The position numbers and the translations under genes are program-made. Below, in pieces: positions 8,034-19,700 of a stretch of 64,000 nt of DNA. Numbering within the stretch: the first letter of the stretch is position 1; every line of letters starts with the position of its first letter. The DNA is taken from positions 13,419 through 77,418 of the forward strand of contig DQGD01000014.1 of assembly GCA_003533505.1 (NCBI GenBank), read 5' to 3'. The stretch is from Clostridiales bacterium. Lineage in GTDB: Bacteria; Bacillota; Clostridia; Christensenellales; Pumilibacteraceae. The notes under the pieces are model-generated. The model did no database searches. It was given only the letters and a program-made list of their open reading frames with translations, and had not been told where the DNA came from.

Positions 8034-9863
8034 ATGAGAAAGAAATTTTTATGCGTATTGTTGTCGCTGGTACTCGGCGCGTCGCTGTTGTGCGCTTGCG
8101 GCGGAAACACGGGCTCGGGAACGGGCACGGTCAAGTTCTGGGTTTACGGCGACGAATCGGAGCTGGAAATCTACACGCTGATGACCGAGGAATTTAACAA
8201 GACCTACGGCAAGGAAAACGACATTACCGTGGATATTTCCACCAAGCCTCCGGGAAACTACGAGTCGCTGATTCAGACGGTTTCGACCTCGAAGAGCGGT
8301 CCCGACGTGTTTCTCGTCATCGAGGACAACTTCAAGAAGTGGATTAACATGGGCTTTCTCGCCGACATGACGAGCTATCTCGACGCGGTGACGGACATCG
8401 ACATCAGCGACGTTTACGCTACCACCGTGGACAGACTGCGCTACAATATCGACAAAAACACCTCCAACGCCGACGACCCCCTCTACGGCTTGCCGCTTGA
8501 CACCAAGCCCAGCGCGATTTACTACAACGAAACGATGTTCGAGAAAGCCGGTATTATCGTAATCAGCGTGGACGAGGAGAACATGGACGCCTGGAACAAG
8601 GGCGAAATCGCCGACAATCGCGGCAAGAAAAAATCCGACTTCCCCAAGCTTAGCAACGTAACCGTGCCGAAAAAGGGTTATTACAGGAGCCGAAATCCGT
8701 ATACTACCGACACGGGATTCATAATGCCGGCGAGCGACGAGGTGCTGGTTTTCAACAACCGTATCGCGATGAATTGGGACGAAGTGGAGGATTTGGCGAT
8801 GATTTTCACGCCTGCCGAACAGTATAATCCCGAAGCAGGCACGAAATTCGGCACCGATTACGGCTACTTCACCGAATGGTGGTTCAACTACGGCTGGTCC
8901 GTGGGCGGCGACTGTCTGACCGACCTCAGCGGCGAGGGCGATTGGAATTTCTCGCTGCTCGACGCAAGCCCCAACTATTATGTGACGCAAGACGGCTTCA
9001 AGGGCGAGTACAGCGGCAAGACTTACGTTAAGGGCGAAACGCTGTCGCACCTTGATAAGTACGACGTGCCGGCAGGTCAGCTGATGAAAGCCGACGACGA
9101 GGGCGGCTACACCTACAACGGAAATAAAATCGGTATTCGCGCGGCGGTGACCGCGGCAGCCGAGAGCGGCGCGCTCATCGCGCTCCCGTCCACGAGAGAA
9201 GCGTTTACGCGCTACTTAAAGCTGGGCGCGGAAACGGACGCGGACATCGAGGGCGAGGGCGGACTCGGGATTTCGCCCAATCCGCTCACGTTCAGCACGC
9301 GCACGAGAATGAACTATTTTTATTCGGGCAAGATGGCGATGCTCGTCGACTACTCGTCGTACATGGCTACGGTGTCCGAGCAAGCCGAGAAGCGCGGCTT
9401 CAAGTGGGACGTGGCTCCGCTCGTCGTCTACAAGCAGTACGTCGACCCGCTCGACCCCGACTGCGACGAAACGGTAGTCGTGGGCAAGAAGGCAGGTCAG
9501 TCCAACTCCAAGGCTATGGTCAGCCGCGTGAACGCGCAGAACAAAGAAGCCGCGGCTAAATTCATGAAATGGATGGCGAGCAAAAGCGGACAGGCAATCC
9601 GCGCCGAGCACGGACACTTCCCCAACCAGAGCTCGTTGATTGCTTCCGTCAAATTCCCCGGTTACGCGCCGGCAAACGTCAAGGCGTTCTCCGAGGCGCT
9701 TAACTGGCAGGGCGCGGGCGACTGGTGGTACATGCCCGACTACGAGTGGATTAACGTGTGGGCGGTGCCGCTCAACTCCGAGGTGCGCAACGGCAAAATT
9801 ACCTATGACGCATGGAAAGCGGACGCGGTGAAGGCGACCAACAAAAGACTGAAGCTTTACTGA
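8034..9863 (+). CDS. Sugar ABC transporter substrate-binding lipoprotein
   Basis: Extracellular family-1-type solute-binding protein, 609 residues, anchored through a lipobox ending at Cys22 (LLCAC). The mature start VKFWVYGDESELEIYTLMTEEFNK, the PDVFLVIEDNF segment and Y-N-E-T-MFEKAG are typical of carbohydrate-binding members; the length exceeds the usual 420-450 residues because of extra segments around residues 180-330. RBS AAGGAGA 6 nt before ATG. Two permeases follow; no ATPase is encoded nearby, which is common because a shared MsmK/UgpC-type ATPase can serve several sugar importers. Confidence 0.9.
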   Translation: MRKKFLCVLLSLVLGASLLCACGGNTGSGTGTVKFWVYGDESELEIYTLMTEEFNKTYGKENDITVDISTKPPGNYESLIQTVSTSKSGPDVFLVIEDNFKKWINMGFLADMTSYLDAVTDIDISDVYATTVDRLRYNIDKNTSNADDPLYGLPLDTKPSAIYYNETMFEKAGIIVISVDEENMDAWNKGEIADNRGKKKSDFPKLSNVTVPKKGYYRSRNPYTTDTGFIMPASDEVLVFNNRIAMNWDEVEDLAMIFTPAEQYNPEAGTKFGTDYGYFTEWWFNYGWSVGGDCLTDLSGEGDWNFSLLDASPNYYVTQDGFKGEYSGKTYVKGETLSHLDKYDVPAGQLMKADDEGGYTYNGNKIGIRAAVTAAAESGALIALPSTREAFTRYLKLGAETDADIEGEGGLGISPNPLTFSTRTRMNYFYSGKMAMLVDYSSYMATVSEQAEKRGFKWDVAPLVVYKQYVDPLDPDCDETVVVGKKAGQSNSKAMVSRVNAQNKEAAAKFMKWMASKSGQAIRAEHGHFPNQSSLIASVKFPGYAPANVKAFSEALNWQGAGDWWYMPDYEWINVWAVPLNSEVRNGKITYDAWKADAVKATNKRLKLY

Positions 9864-9913
9864 GATTGTTGACGGGGATATCCCAGGATCCGACTTAGAG
9901 AGAAGGAGGAGTA

Positions 9914-10876
9914 ATGACAACGGAAATTACGGACGCGTTTGAGCGCACCGTGCTGGCAAAGACGGGCGTTTCCACCGCGGCAAGAAAAAGACGATTGAGA
10001 AAGGAGAACCGCGAGGGACTGCTGATGGCGGTGTCGCCGTTTGTGGGCTATGTACTGTTCGGATTGTTCCCGATGGTGCTGTCGCTCGTCGTCAGTTTCA
10101 CCGAGCTCAAATCCTACGACCTCGGGCGAATGAAATTCGTGGGCTTTGCCAACTACAAGACGGTTTTCACCTCGCAGATGTTCTACCGCTCGGTGGTGAA
10201 TACGCTTTACTACTGCCTTAGCGTGCCGATAAACCTCGTTTCGTCGCTGTTTATCGCCAATCTTCTCACCAAACCGCTCAAGGCCAAACGCCCGGCGCGC
10301 GTGATACTGTTTTTGCCGTCGGTGTGCTCGTCTGTGGGCGTCGCGCTGATGTGGACGTGGATTTACGAGGCAAACTACGGCGTAATCAACACCGCGCTCG
10401 CGGCGATGGGCTTGCCGAAAGTGGGCTTTATGACCACCAAGGAATGGTTTATGCCCAGTGTACTGTTCCTGTCGCTGTGGATGAACGGCACCAACATAGT
10501 GCTGATGCAGGCGGCGCTCGCCAACGTCGACGCGTCGCTGAAAGAAGCCGCGAGAATAGACGGCGCGACCGAGAGAACGGTGTTCTGGAAGGTCACTTTT
10601 CCGCAGATTACGCCCACGCTGTTTTACATACTCACGATGAATCTTATCGCGGCGATGCAGGAAATGGCGATAATGCAGGTAATCGCGACCAACGGCGTAG
10701 GACCCGATTACCGCGCGGTCACGCTGACGTACTACCTGTACCGAATGGCGTTTACAAACACCGCGACCGAGGGTCTGGGCTTAGGCTCGGCGCTCAGCTG
10801 GATAGTGGCGGTGGCGATAATCATCATCACGCGCGTCAACTTCAAGCTCAGCGAAAAATGGGTCAGTTACGACTGA
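9914..10876 (+). CDS. Sugar ABC transporter permease 1 (MalF/UgpA type)
   Basis: Integral membrane subunit of 320 residues with six predicted membrane segments after a basic cytoplasmic N-terminus (ARKRRLRKENR). The EAA loop that contacts the ATPase is clear: EAARIDGATERTVFWKVTFP. Strong RBS GAAGGAGGAG. It lies between the binding protein and the second permease, with 16 nt to the latter. Imports an oligosaccharide or sugar released by the downstream surface enzymes (inference from operon content). Confidence 0.93.
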   Translation: MTTEITDAFERTVLAKTGVSTAARKRRLRKENREGLLMAVSPFVGYVLFGLFPMVLSLVVSFTELKSYDLGRMKFVGFANYKTVFTSQMFYRSVVNTLYYCLSVPINLVSSLFIANLLTKPLKAKRPARVILFLPSVCSSVGVALMWTWIYEANYGVINTALAAMGLPKVGFMTTKEWFMPSVLFLSLWMNGTNIVLMQAALANVDASLKEAARIDGATERTVFWKVTFPQITPTLFYILTMNLIAAMQEMAIMQVIATNGVGPDYRAVTLTYYLYRMAFTNTATEGLGLGSALSWIVAVAIIIITRVNFKLSEKWVSYD

Positions 10877-10892
10877 GGGAGGCGCGAAAATC

Positions 10893-11786
10893 ATGATAAA
10901 ACACGATAATTTCGGCGCGAAAGCCCTCGACTTTACCCCGAACAAACACAAGAGAAAACCGTTCATCGGCTCGCACGTTCTGCTGTTTATCATACTGCTG
11001 TTCGTGCTCGTGCCGTTCTATATCCTCACTATTACCTCGCTCGAGAGCGAGATAGAAGCCAACAACGCGGCGTTCAGCTGGTGGCCGAAAATGGGCTTGA
11101 CTCTGGACGCGTACAAGTCGGTGCTGTTCAAGAAAATGGGCGGCACGAGCGTAGTCAAGGGGCTATGGAACACAATATGGATTTACGTCCCCGGGCTCGT
11201 GGTAGGACTGCTGATGTCGGCGATGAGCGCGTTCTCGTTCGCAAAACTGAGGTTTCGCGGCAAGAACTTCATGTTCTCGGTGCTGCTGGCGACGATGATG
11301 ATTCCCAACTGCATGTCGACGATAGCTTCGTTCCTCGTATTCGACAATATCGGCTGGGTCAACACTCCGTTTCCGCTTATGATTCCCAGAATGTTCGGCG
11401 CAATCGGCGTGGTGTTCTTTCTCAGGCAATACTTCATGGGCATACCCGACGACCTTGTGGGAGCGGCGAGAATAGACGGGCTGGGGAGCTTCGGCATATT
11501 CTTCAAAATCATGCTGGGAGTCGCCGCGCCTGCGCTGATTGCGCAGTTTATACTCACGTTTATCGGCGCGTACAACGACTATATGGGTCCGCTCATCTAT
11601 TTGCAGGACGCGAGCATGTACACGTTGCAAATCGCGCTGGCGTACTTTGCCGACGTGTACACGCAGAATTGGCCGCTCAGAATGGCAGGCTGCGTGGTGG
11701 CTATGCTGCCGCTGATAATCCTGTACTTCATTTCTCAGCGGTATATCCTGAAAGGTATCGCGATTTCGTCCGGACTCAAGGGCTGA
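10893..11786 (+). CDS. Sugar ABC transporter permease 2 (MalG/UgpE type)
   Basis: 297-residue partner permease. Six membrane segments, the first starting LLFIILLFVLVPFYILTITS, and an EAA loop GAARIDGLGSFGIFFKIMLG. The C-terminus LKGIAISSGLKG is typical of the MalG-type subunit. RBS GGGAGGCG lies upstream at slightly long spacing. Followed after 51 nt by the GH43-like lipoprotein with its own strong RBS (GAAAGGAGG). Confidence 0.93.
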   Translation: MIKHDNFGAKALDFTPNKHKRKPFIGSHVLLFIILLFVLVPFYILTITSLESEIEANNAAFSWWPKMGLTLDAYKSVLFKKMGGTSVVKGLWNTIWIYVPGLVVGLLMSAMSAFSFAKLRFRGKNFMFSVLLATMMIPNCMSTIASFLVFDNIGWVNTPFPLMIPRMFGAIGVVFFLRQYFMGIPDDLVGAARIDGLGSFGIFFKIMLGVAAPALIAQFILTFIGAYNDYMGPLIYLQDASMYTLQIALAYFADVYTQNWPLRMAGCVVAMLPLIILYFISQRYILKGIAISSGLKG

Positions 11787-11837
11787 AAATCGCAAATCGA
11801 AAAAAACAATTTCCTAAAAACCGAAAGGAGGAAAATA

Positions 11838-13730
11838 ATGAAAAAGAGAAAAATTCTGACGGCGCTTATGTCGCTGACGATTGCTGCTTCCGCACTCTTC
11901 GGCTGCGGCGGCGCAAAGACGAGCGGCTTCGAGCTGGGCGCGTTCAAGAACGACCAAGCCGACGGCAGCTTCGACAGCAAGTATTTCTATCGCAACGACT
12001 TGCACGTTTTCGGCGGCGACGCGGACATCGAGTGGGTGCCGGCGGATCGCGACTCCGTGTACGGCGGCTGGTTCTACATGTACACTTCGGGTAACGACGG
12101 CGTGCCCGTACAGCTCGAGCCCGACAACACGCGCAGCGCGGTCACGGTGCTTAGAAGCCGCGACCTCAACGACTGGGAACTCTGCGGCGCGGTTGCGGAC
12201 GGTTTTTCGTGCGAAATCGACGAGAACGAGTGGATAATCCAGCATGTGTGGGCTCCCGAGGTCATCTATAACCCCGCCGACGGCAAGTACTACATGTACT
12301 ACAACGCGTTCGGACCGTGGGGGACGGATGCGGAGCCGTGGTTTAACGAGGAAACCGACCAGATGTTCGACCGTTTTTACGGCGCGGTGCTGATGTCCGA
12401 CACCCCGGTAGGACCGTTCAAGCTCGCTACCAGCGAGCGCTACTACGGCGACGCGACTCAGGCTAACCCGAACGGCGACGTGATAACGGGCAGAACGCCG
12501 CAAATCAACGTCACCGCACACTTCGGGCTTGACGAGGTATTCTCGGTCATCGACTTTTCTCCGTTCTACGACGACAACGGCGATCTATATCTGTACTTCG
12601 TCCGCCACGGTTCCACCGGTCACGACCACAACTGCCTGTGGGGAGTGAAGATGAAAGATATGATTACTCCCGACTACGACACGCTGACCATGCTCGCGCA
12701 GTGCAGCTACGAAACCGTGGAGAAAAAATCGGTTGATACGCCCGTGTGGGACGAGAGCGGCTATGAGTTCAAGGGCTATTTCGGCTCGAAAGAGGGCGTC
12801 GAGCGCGACCCGTCGAAAGGGAACGAATGGGATAACGAAGGCAGCATAAACGAAGGTCCGCAAATGTACAAGACGAACGGCAGGTATTTTCTGACGTACT
12901 CGCCGCGCGGCTTCTCCGACCCGAATTACGACGTCAAGCAGGCAATCGGCGACAGCCCCTTAGGACCTTTTCGCAAGCTTCCGCAGTACCCGGCTACCGT
13001 AATGGGCAAGAACGACACCAACGACTACGCGACCGGCACCGGTCACCACGCGTTCGTTGAGGTGGACGGCGAATTGTTCTGCGCGTTCTATGTTCACGCC
13101 GATCCGTTCAGCGGCAAAACCAGCGATACCGACGGCAGAATTTACGCCTTCGACCGCGTGAAAACCATCGAGGACCCGACCTACGGCACGCTGCTTTACG
13201 GCAACGGACCGACCAAGAGCGTTCAGCCCAAGCCCTATGTGGCAAGCGGCTATAAAAACGTCGCCGGCAAGGCTACGGTTAGCGCCACCGACGCGGACAA
13301 GGACACCTTAAAGTACGTCAACGACGATATTTTCGTCACGCACGCGTACTTTGAGGACAGAGAGTTCTCGGCAAAGGGCAAGACGACGATTACGCTGAAA
13401 TTCGCCGAGCCGCAGAAGGTGGGCGCGGTGATGGTTTACAACTCGTACAATTACGAATACGCGTTCTCGAAAATAGACTCGATTGCGTTCAAGCTCGCCG
13501 AAAAGCCGGCGTGGTTTAATCTGGGTAATTATACGGACAGCTGCTATATCGAGAATATACCGTTTAACGCGGACTACTACGACGGCGTGAATAAGTTTAT
13601 GCGACAGGGCGGAGCGGCGATTGCTTCGTTCGACGACATAAAGGTGACGGAGATTTCAATCACGATTTCCGAAAAGATAGAGGGCGAGGGCGAAATCCGC
13701 GTGTCGGACGTCGTCGTGCTCGGAAAGTAG
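11838..13730 (+). CDS. GH43-type glycosidase-like lipoprotein
   Basis: 630 residues, lipobox ending at Cys23 (ALFGC), hence surface-attached. Residues about 40-460 show the five-bladed propeller pattern of glycoside hydrolase family 43: VLRSRDLNDWE, QHVWAPEVIYNPADGKYYMYY, EGPQMYKTNGRYFLTYSPRG (candidate acid/base Glu) and GTGHHAFVEVDGELFCAFYVH. The last about 170 residues form a beta-rich module resembling a carbohydrate-binding or discoidin-like domain. Likely arabinofuranosidase/xylosidase-like activity on plant glycans, but specificity cannot be read. Long inserts in the catalytic part (for example around residues 160-240) are unusual. Confidence 0.85.
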   Translation: MKKRKILTALMSLTIAASALFGCGGAKTSGFELGAFKNDQADGSFDSKYFYRNDLHVFGGDADIEWVPADRDSVYGGWFYMYTSGNDGVPVQLEPDNTRSAVTVLRSRDLNDWELCGAVADGFSCEIDENEWIIQHVWAPEVIYNPADGKYYMYYNAFGPWGTDAEPWFNEETDQMFDRFYGAVLMSDTPVGPFKLATSERYYGDATQANPNGDVITGRTPQINVTAHFGLDEVFSVIDFSPFYDDNGDLYLYFVRHGSTGHDHNCLWGVKMKDMITPDYDTLTMLAQCSYETVEKKSVDTPVWDESGYEFKGYFGSKEGVERDPSKGNEWDNEGSINEGPQMYKTNGRYFLTYSPRGFSDPNYDVKQAIGDSPLGPFRKLPQYPATVMGKNDTNDYATGTGHHAFVEVDGELFCAFYVHADPFSGKTSDTDGRIYAFDRVKTIEDPTYGTLLYGNGPTKSVQPKPYVASGYKNVAGKATVSATDADKDTLKYVNDDIFVTHAYFEDREFSAKGKTTITLKFAEPQKVGAVMVYNSYNYEYAFSKIDSIAFKLAEKPAWFNLGNYTDSCYIENIPFNADYYDGVNKFMRQGGAAIASFDDIKVTEISITISEKIEGEGEIRVSDVVVLGK

Positions 13731-13743
13731 GGGAGGAAACACG

Positions 13744-16700
13744 ATGAAAAAGAAGCTAAGCATAATTTTTCTCGCGCTCGCGCTGTGCGTGACGGCGGTG
13801 TTCGTCACTGCCTGCGGCGGCAAAAAGACGGGCGAAAAGTCCGACTACGAGTGGAAGTACGAAAAGGAATTTACCGACGAGCACGACGCGGACATGACTA
13901 TTGACGGCGCGCTCAACGAGGAGCGTTGGCAGGGGCAACAGTACCTCACCCACGTTCAGGACGGCGTGACGGTCAATTACACCGCCGTGTTCACCGAAAA
14001 GGGCTTGTATATCGGCGCAAAGGCGCAGGACCCCGACATGAAATGGAACGCGCGTTTCAACTTTTCGAGCACCAACGCAAACCCGGCGAATTCGGCGTTC
14101 TGGTTCAATATAAAAGGTCCCGACGTTCAGGACGGACACGCGATGCGCGCGTTCAACTTCTTTATCGACGCGTTCGATTCGGCTTCGAGAAACCAGACGC
14201 GTTTCGAGGCTAAGTCGAAAGTAAACGGCGACATAATGAAGTTCGAGGCGACGGAAATGACCGCGGAGCTGTTCGTTTCGTGGGACGCGCTGAATATCGA
14301 CACCACGGACGGACTGCCCGAGTTCGTGCGCATAATCCCGTACTACCGCCACGTCAAGGCGGTGGGCGACGCCGGCGAAAACAAGTGGCTGACCCCCATA
14401 TTCATCTACGGCAACCCCGGCTGGGATTACGGTCTTTCCTACGACGAAAACCTGCACCAGAATTGGTATCGTCCGATTTCCGGAATGAAGTTCGGCTCTG
14501 TGGGCTATATCAACGCCGACAAGCCCGGCGCGGTCATCGGCGACGCGGCTAACGGCTATTCCAAGTCGAGCGGCTGGGATTTAAGCCGCATCGACGAAGG
14601 CGTGGCCAAGGCTACGGGACCCGACGAGCAAGCTATTTTCTTCAAGGGCATAAACTCGTCGAAGTATATGGTTTCGGCGAAAATGAAAATGCTGGGCGGC
14701 GCGATGCACGCGGGTAACTGGAAAGATCAGTACCCGAGCGCAGGTATTATCAATATGCGCGACGAAACGGAATCGATTGCGCTCTATATAAGCGGCAGGA
14801 GCATTCTCGACGGCGCGGCTTCGTGGAATTTCCACACTCTCGACAAGTACACCGGCTGGAAAGATACTTATGAAGGAAGTTTCGTAAAGCCCGCCGGATT
14901 TAACCCCCAGACCGATTCTATCGAACTCAAGTGCATTCAGTACGACGAAAACCTGTTCTATTTTATAAACGGCGAGCTCGCGCTCATCAAGCGCGTCGAT
15001 TGGATTAAGGACGGCGCGTGCCCCGGTCTTTACGGACTGAGCGCCGAGGTTGAGTTCACCGATTTTAAGGCTACCGATTATAAAGACGACGCCGACGCGC
15101 TGAAAGCGATAATTTCCGAATACGCCTACAGCGTCAGCGTGACTGCAGGCGACGGCGGCTTCGTGACGATAGACAAGACCGCGCTAAGAAAGGGCGACAG
15201 TCTGACCGTCAACGTCGCGCCGAGCGCAGGTTACGTCCTCTCGTCGTTTGAGATAAACGGCAAGGACAAAAAGGAGGATAAATACGACTACGTTGTGGAA
15301 AACCTCGACAACGGCAAGGTGGTTTTCGACGACATAACCGAGGATTCGAGCATAGTGGCTTCGTTTGCGCGGCTCGACGGCGGCGTGCGCGTCAGCGGCA
15401 AGATTTCGGCAGGCGGCAGGGCGATGACAACCTCCGCGCTCACGCTTACCGCGCCCTCCGACAAGCGCGTGTTCTACACCGCGACGCCCACATCCAACGG
15501 CTCGTTCAACTTCACGCTTTCGCCTGCCGGGACCTACGCCGTGGGCGCAAAGACGATTACGCTGGACGGCAATTACGTGCTTAAAATCAAGACCCCCGGC
15601 TACCGCGACAAGACGATTGAGATTACCGTGAACGCGGACGACAAGTCCGTGCGCGTACCCGACGTCGAGCTCGAAAAGAACGTGGTCGGCGGCTCGGTCA
15701 CGATCGGCGGCAGAACTTTCGATTCTTCCGTAAACACTTGGGATATGAGTGCCGAAGCCGATTCCGCGGTTTACGCCGAAAATGGCTCCAACGGCTCGCT
15801 CGCGTACTTTACCGACAAGACGGGCAAGGACGCTGTGGTGGACTTCACCATATCCAACAAGACCGAAATCACCGAGGGCGGCAAGTACGAAGCCGAGCCG
15901 TGTATGGGCGTTTCGCTCACCGACGGCAGCAACCGCTTCGATATTTTCGTGTTTAACGAAGGCTTGCGTATCAGCCCGAAAGGCTGGTGGAACGGCGGCG
16001 GAGAAGCTTATAACGTTTCCGTGCCCGTAAACTACTCTTTGAGGGCAAAGGAAAATCCCGAAAAGCTTACGTTCAGACTTGTGCGCTCGGGAGCGGCTGT
16101 CGCGCTTCTATACAAAGCCGGCGACGACTACACCGAAATCTGGCGCACGCGCAACGCCACGATTGAGAAGATGAGCGCCTACGCGTTCACCGTCTGCCAG
16201 TCGCAGCCTTGCCGCCTCGAGTTTTCCGACTACTCGATTAAGCTCGACGACGAGGCAAAGGACTATATCGAAGCCGTGCTGTACGAAACCGTAACGCTCG
16301 GGGCTTACGATACCGCCGGCGGCACCGTGACGATAACGGGCACGGGTGCGGACGGCAAAATCAAGTACGGCGACAAGTTGACCGTCGCGATTGACAGCCA
16401 AAAGACCGCGATTGTGACCTACGGCGATAAGACCGAAATCGTTACGGGCGGCGGCGAAGTTTCCTTTACCGCGACCCACAGCGGCGAGGTAAGCGTTTCG
16501 TTTGCCGACTCGCTGATTGCCGTCAACGGCACGGTTGCGCTCGGCGACGCTTTAAGCGGAATTACCGCGGATTACACGAAAACGACGCTGACGTTCGAGG
16601 GCGAGGGCTATACGCTCGCTTATGACGGCATAGTAAAAGCCGACGGCACGTTTACGTTAGATTTGCCCTCGGGCGAGTACAGAGTGAGCGCGGTCAATCC

Positions 16701-19700
16701 TGCGGCTTACGCAAAATCCGTCTCCGTCACGATAGACGGAGAGAACAATACCGTCGCGGTTAAGCTCACGCTCGTGAAGCCCGCGAATACCGGAAACCTC
16801 ACGTTCGACGCGGCTACAGGCAAACTTACGAACAGCAAGGATATCGTTGCGTACTTCGGCAGCGGCTCCGACTTCGTAGTCACGACTTATATCGACAGGA
16901 TTACGACCGATTGGAAAGCCGCGGGCGTGGCTTTGGGCGGCGCGAATACCAATATGAGTATTCTTATCCGCAAGACCAATGACGCGGCGGGCGCTTGCGA
17001 CGTGTTCGTACATGTGGGCGGCGGTTATATCGAACTGCCCCGTATGTCCGATCCGTTCGCGAATGGAGACAGAGCGAAACTCACCGTCGTGAGAAGAGGG
17101 GCTTCTGTCAAGATTTTCGTAAACGACAACTACTTCGGCAGAATCGAGATAGCGGACGGCACCGCGGTTAAACACTGGGGTACGCCCGACACGAAACTTA
17201 CCGATCACCTCGGCGCAGACGAAGAATTGCGCTTCGGCTTGTCGACCGCCGACAGCACGAACGCGACCTTCTCCGACTGGGGCTACGGACTTAAATTCGA
17301 CGATCTGTACGCGGTCGCGGGCAGAACGCTCACGCTTAGCGACGGAATAACCGCGAAAGTCGGCGAAACCGAGATTATCGACGGCAAAGTGCTTCTCGGC
17401 GATACCGTGACGGTATCGATGACGAGCGAAAACCGCGTGACGTTCTCTGTGGACGGCGTTACCGTTACGACCGACCATAACGAAAACGTTTACACCGCTT
17501 CGTTCGCGGTTACCGGCAACCACACCTTAACCGTCAAGGAAGTGCGCACCGTCACCGGTACGATCGGCAAAAACGATATTTACTCTTCCGACGCTACCAA
17601 AGATATTACCGCAACCACGATCAAGGCTTACGCTGGCGGCGAACTCGTCGGCACGTTTGAGGGCAACGTGGGCGCGGGCGGCGCTTACTCGATCGGGCTT
17701 GTCGACGGCGAATACACGCTCGAATTCGAGAACCCGCACTTTATGACCGTGTCGAAGCCCGTTACCGTTTCGGGCGGCGCGGCAACCGTTGGCGAAGCGG
17801 AATTCACGCTCGCCAAGATTGACGGCGGCTGGGGCGACTGGGTTTACGACGAAGCGAACAAGCGCGTTACCTTGCCCGCAAACGTCGACAGCGCGTTCAA
17901 AACGTTCGCGGGAGTCAGCGGAAGCCGCGTGCTTGCCACTATGACCGTAAGCAATATCGACACCCGGTACGACGGCTGGGCTTCTGCGGGTATCAGAATC
18001 GAAACGCAGAGCGGCGGCATTATGTACTTCTCGCTGACCGAAACCGTAAATAACGCGGGCGAGAACGGCGCGGTTAAAATCCGTATTCTCCGTTTCGACA
18101 AGTGGGAGTACGTCACCGATTTCGGCGTGGGCGAAACCGACGCGGACTATACGGCGGCTAAACTCACCGTGTGCGTAGCGGACAACGCGGTTTACCTCTA
18201 CGTCAACGATACGTTGAGATATACGATTTCGGCAACGCAGAACACCGCGATTTACGAAAAACTCAGATCGATAGGATTCTTCGCCGAAAACGCGAACTAC
18301 AAGCCGTGCCTTTCCGTCGTAAAACCGGGCGAGAACGTTACCGTTTCCGCGTTCGACGCGACCGCAGACGGCGCGATTATGGATAAATTACTGGAAAGAA
18401 CGCTTTCGCTCCCCGAAGGCGTCACCGCGAAAGCAGGCGAAACCGAGATTATCGACGGCAAAGTGCTTCTCGGCGATACCGTGACGGTATCGATGACGAG
18501 CGAAAACCGCGTGACGTTCTCTGTGGACGGCGCGCCGGTTGCAACCGAAACCGACGGCAACGTCTATACCGCTTCGTTCGTTGTCACCGGCAATCACGCC
18601 GTGACTTACGAGTATTCATACGCGGTAAGCGGCAAAATCGCCAAACCCGATTATGCGACGGCGGATTTGACCTCGACCGTGCTTAAATTCACGAGCGGCG
18701 AAACCGCAGAGTTCGGCGGAGTAGTAAACGCAAACGGCGAATACACTGTATACCTGCCTGCCGGCGAATATTCGATGAGAGCGGAACACGCGGGCTTTAT
18801 GCCGGCGAGCGGCGGCGCGGTCACGGTTACGAGCGCGGCGGTCGAAAACGCGAACGCGGCGTTCACGCTCGTCAGACCGGAAAATATGAACGGACTTACT
18901 TACGACGAAAGCACCGGCAAACTTTCCAACAAGGGCGACATAGTAACATGCTTTGGCAGCGGCTCCGACTTCGTCGTCACGACCTACGTTGACAAAATCA
19001 CGACCGAATGGAAAGCGGCAGGCTTGGTTTTAAGGGACGCAAGCACGAACAAGTTCGTGAAGATTGCGATTCGTAAGACGGCGAGTGGTTTCGACTTGTT
19101 CTCGCATCTCGGCGACGGGTATATGGATTTCCCGGCAATCGCCGATCCGTTCACACAGAGCGGGGAGAGAGCAAAACTCACCGTTGTGAGAAGGAGCGCG
19201 TCGCTCGCGGTATTTATCAACGACGAATTCGTTGCCGCAATCGGGATTTCGGCTTCCACCGCGGTGCATCATTGGGGAACGCCCGATACCGTATTGACCG
19301 ATTACTTAACGCCCGGCGGCGAATATAGTTTCGGTTTGGGCACCTGCGACAATACGAACGCGACCTTCTCCGAGTGGAGTTACGGGTTAACGTTCTCCGA
19401 TCTGTACGCCGTCGGCGGCAAAACGCTTACGCTCCCGGAGGGAGTGACGGCAAAGGTCGGCGGCACGGAAATAACCGACGGAAAGGCTATTTTGGGCGAT
19501 ACCGTGACGGTATCGATGACGAGCGAAAACCGCGTGACGTTCTCCGTGGACGGCGCTCCCGTTACGACGGATAACGACGGCAACGTCTATTCCGCTTCCT
19601 TCACCGTCACGGGTAATCATACCGTGACCTACGAAGTGGCATACGCGGTAAGCGGCAAAATCACCAAACCCGATTACGCTACCGCTGATATTACTTCGAC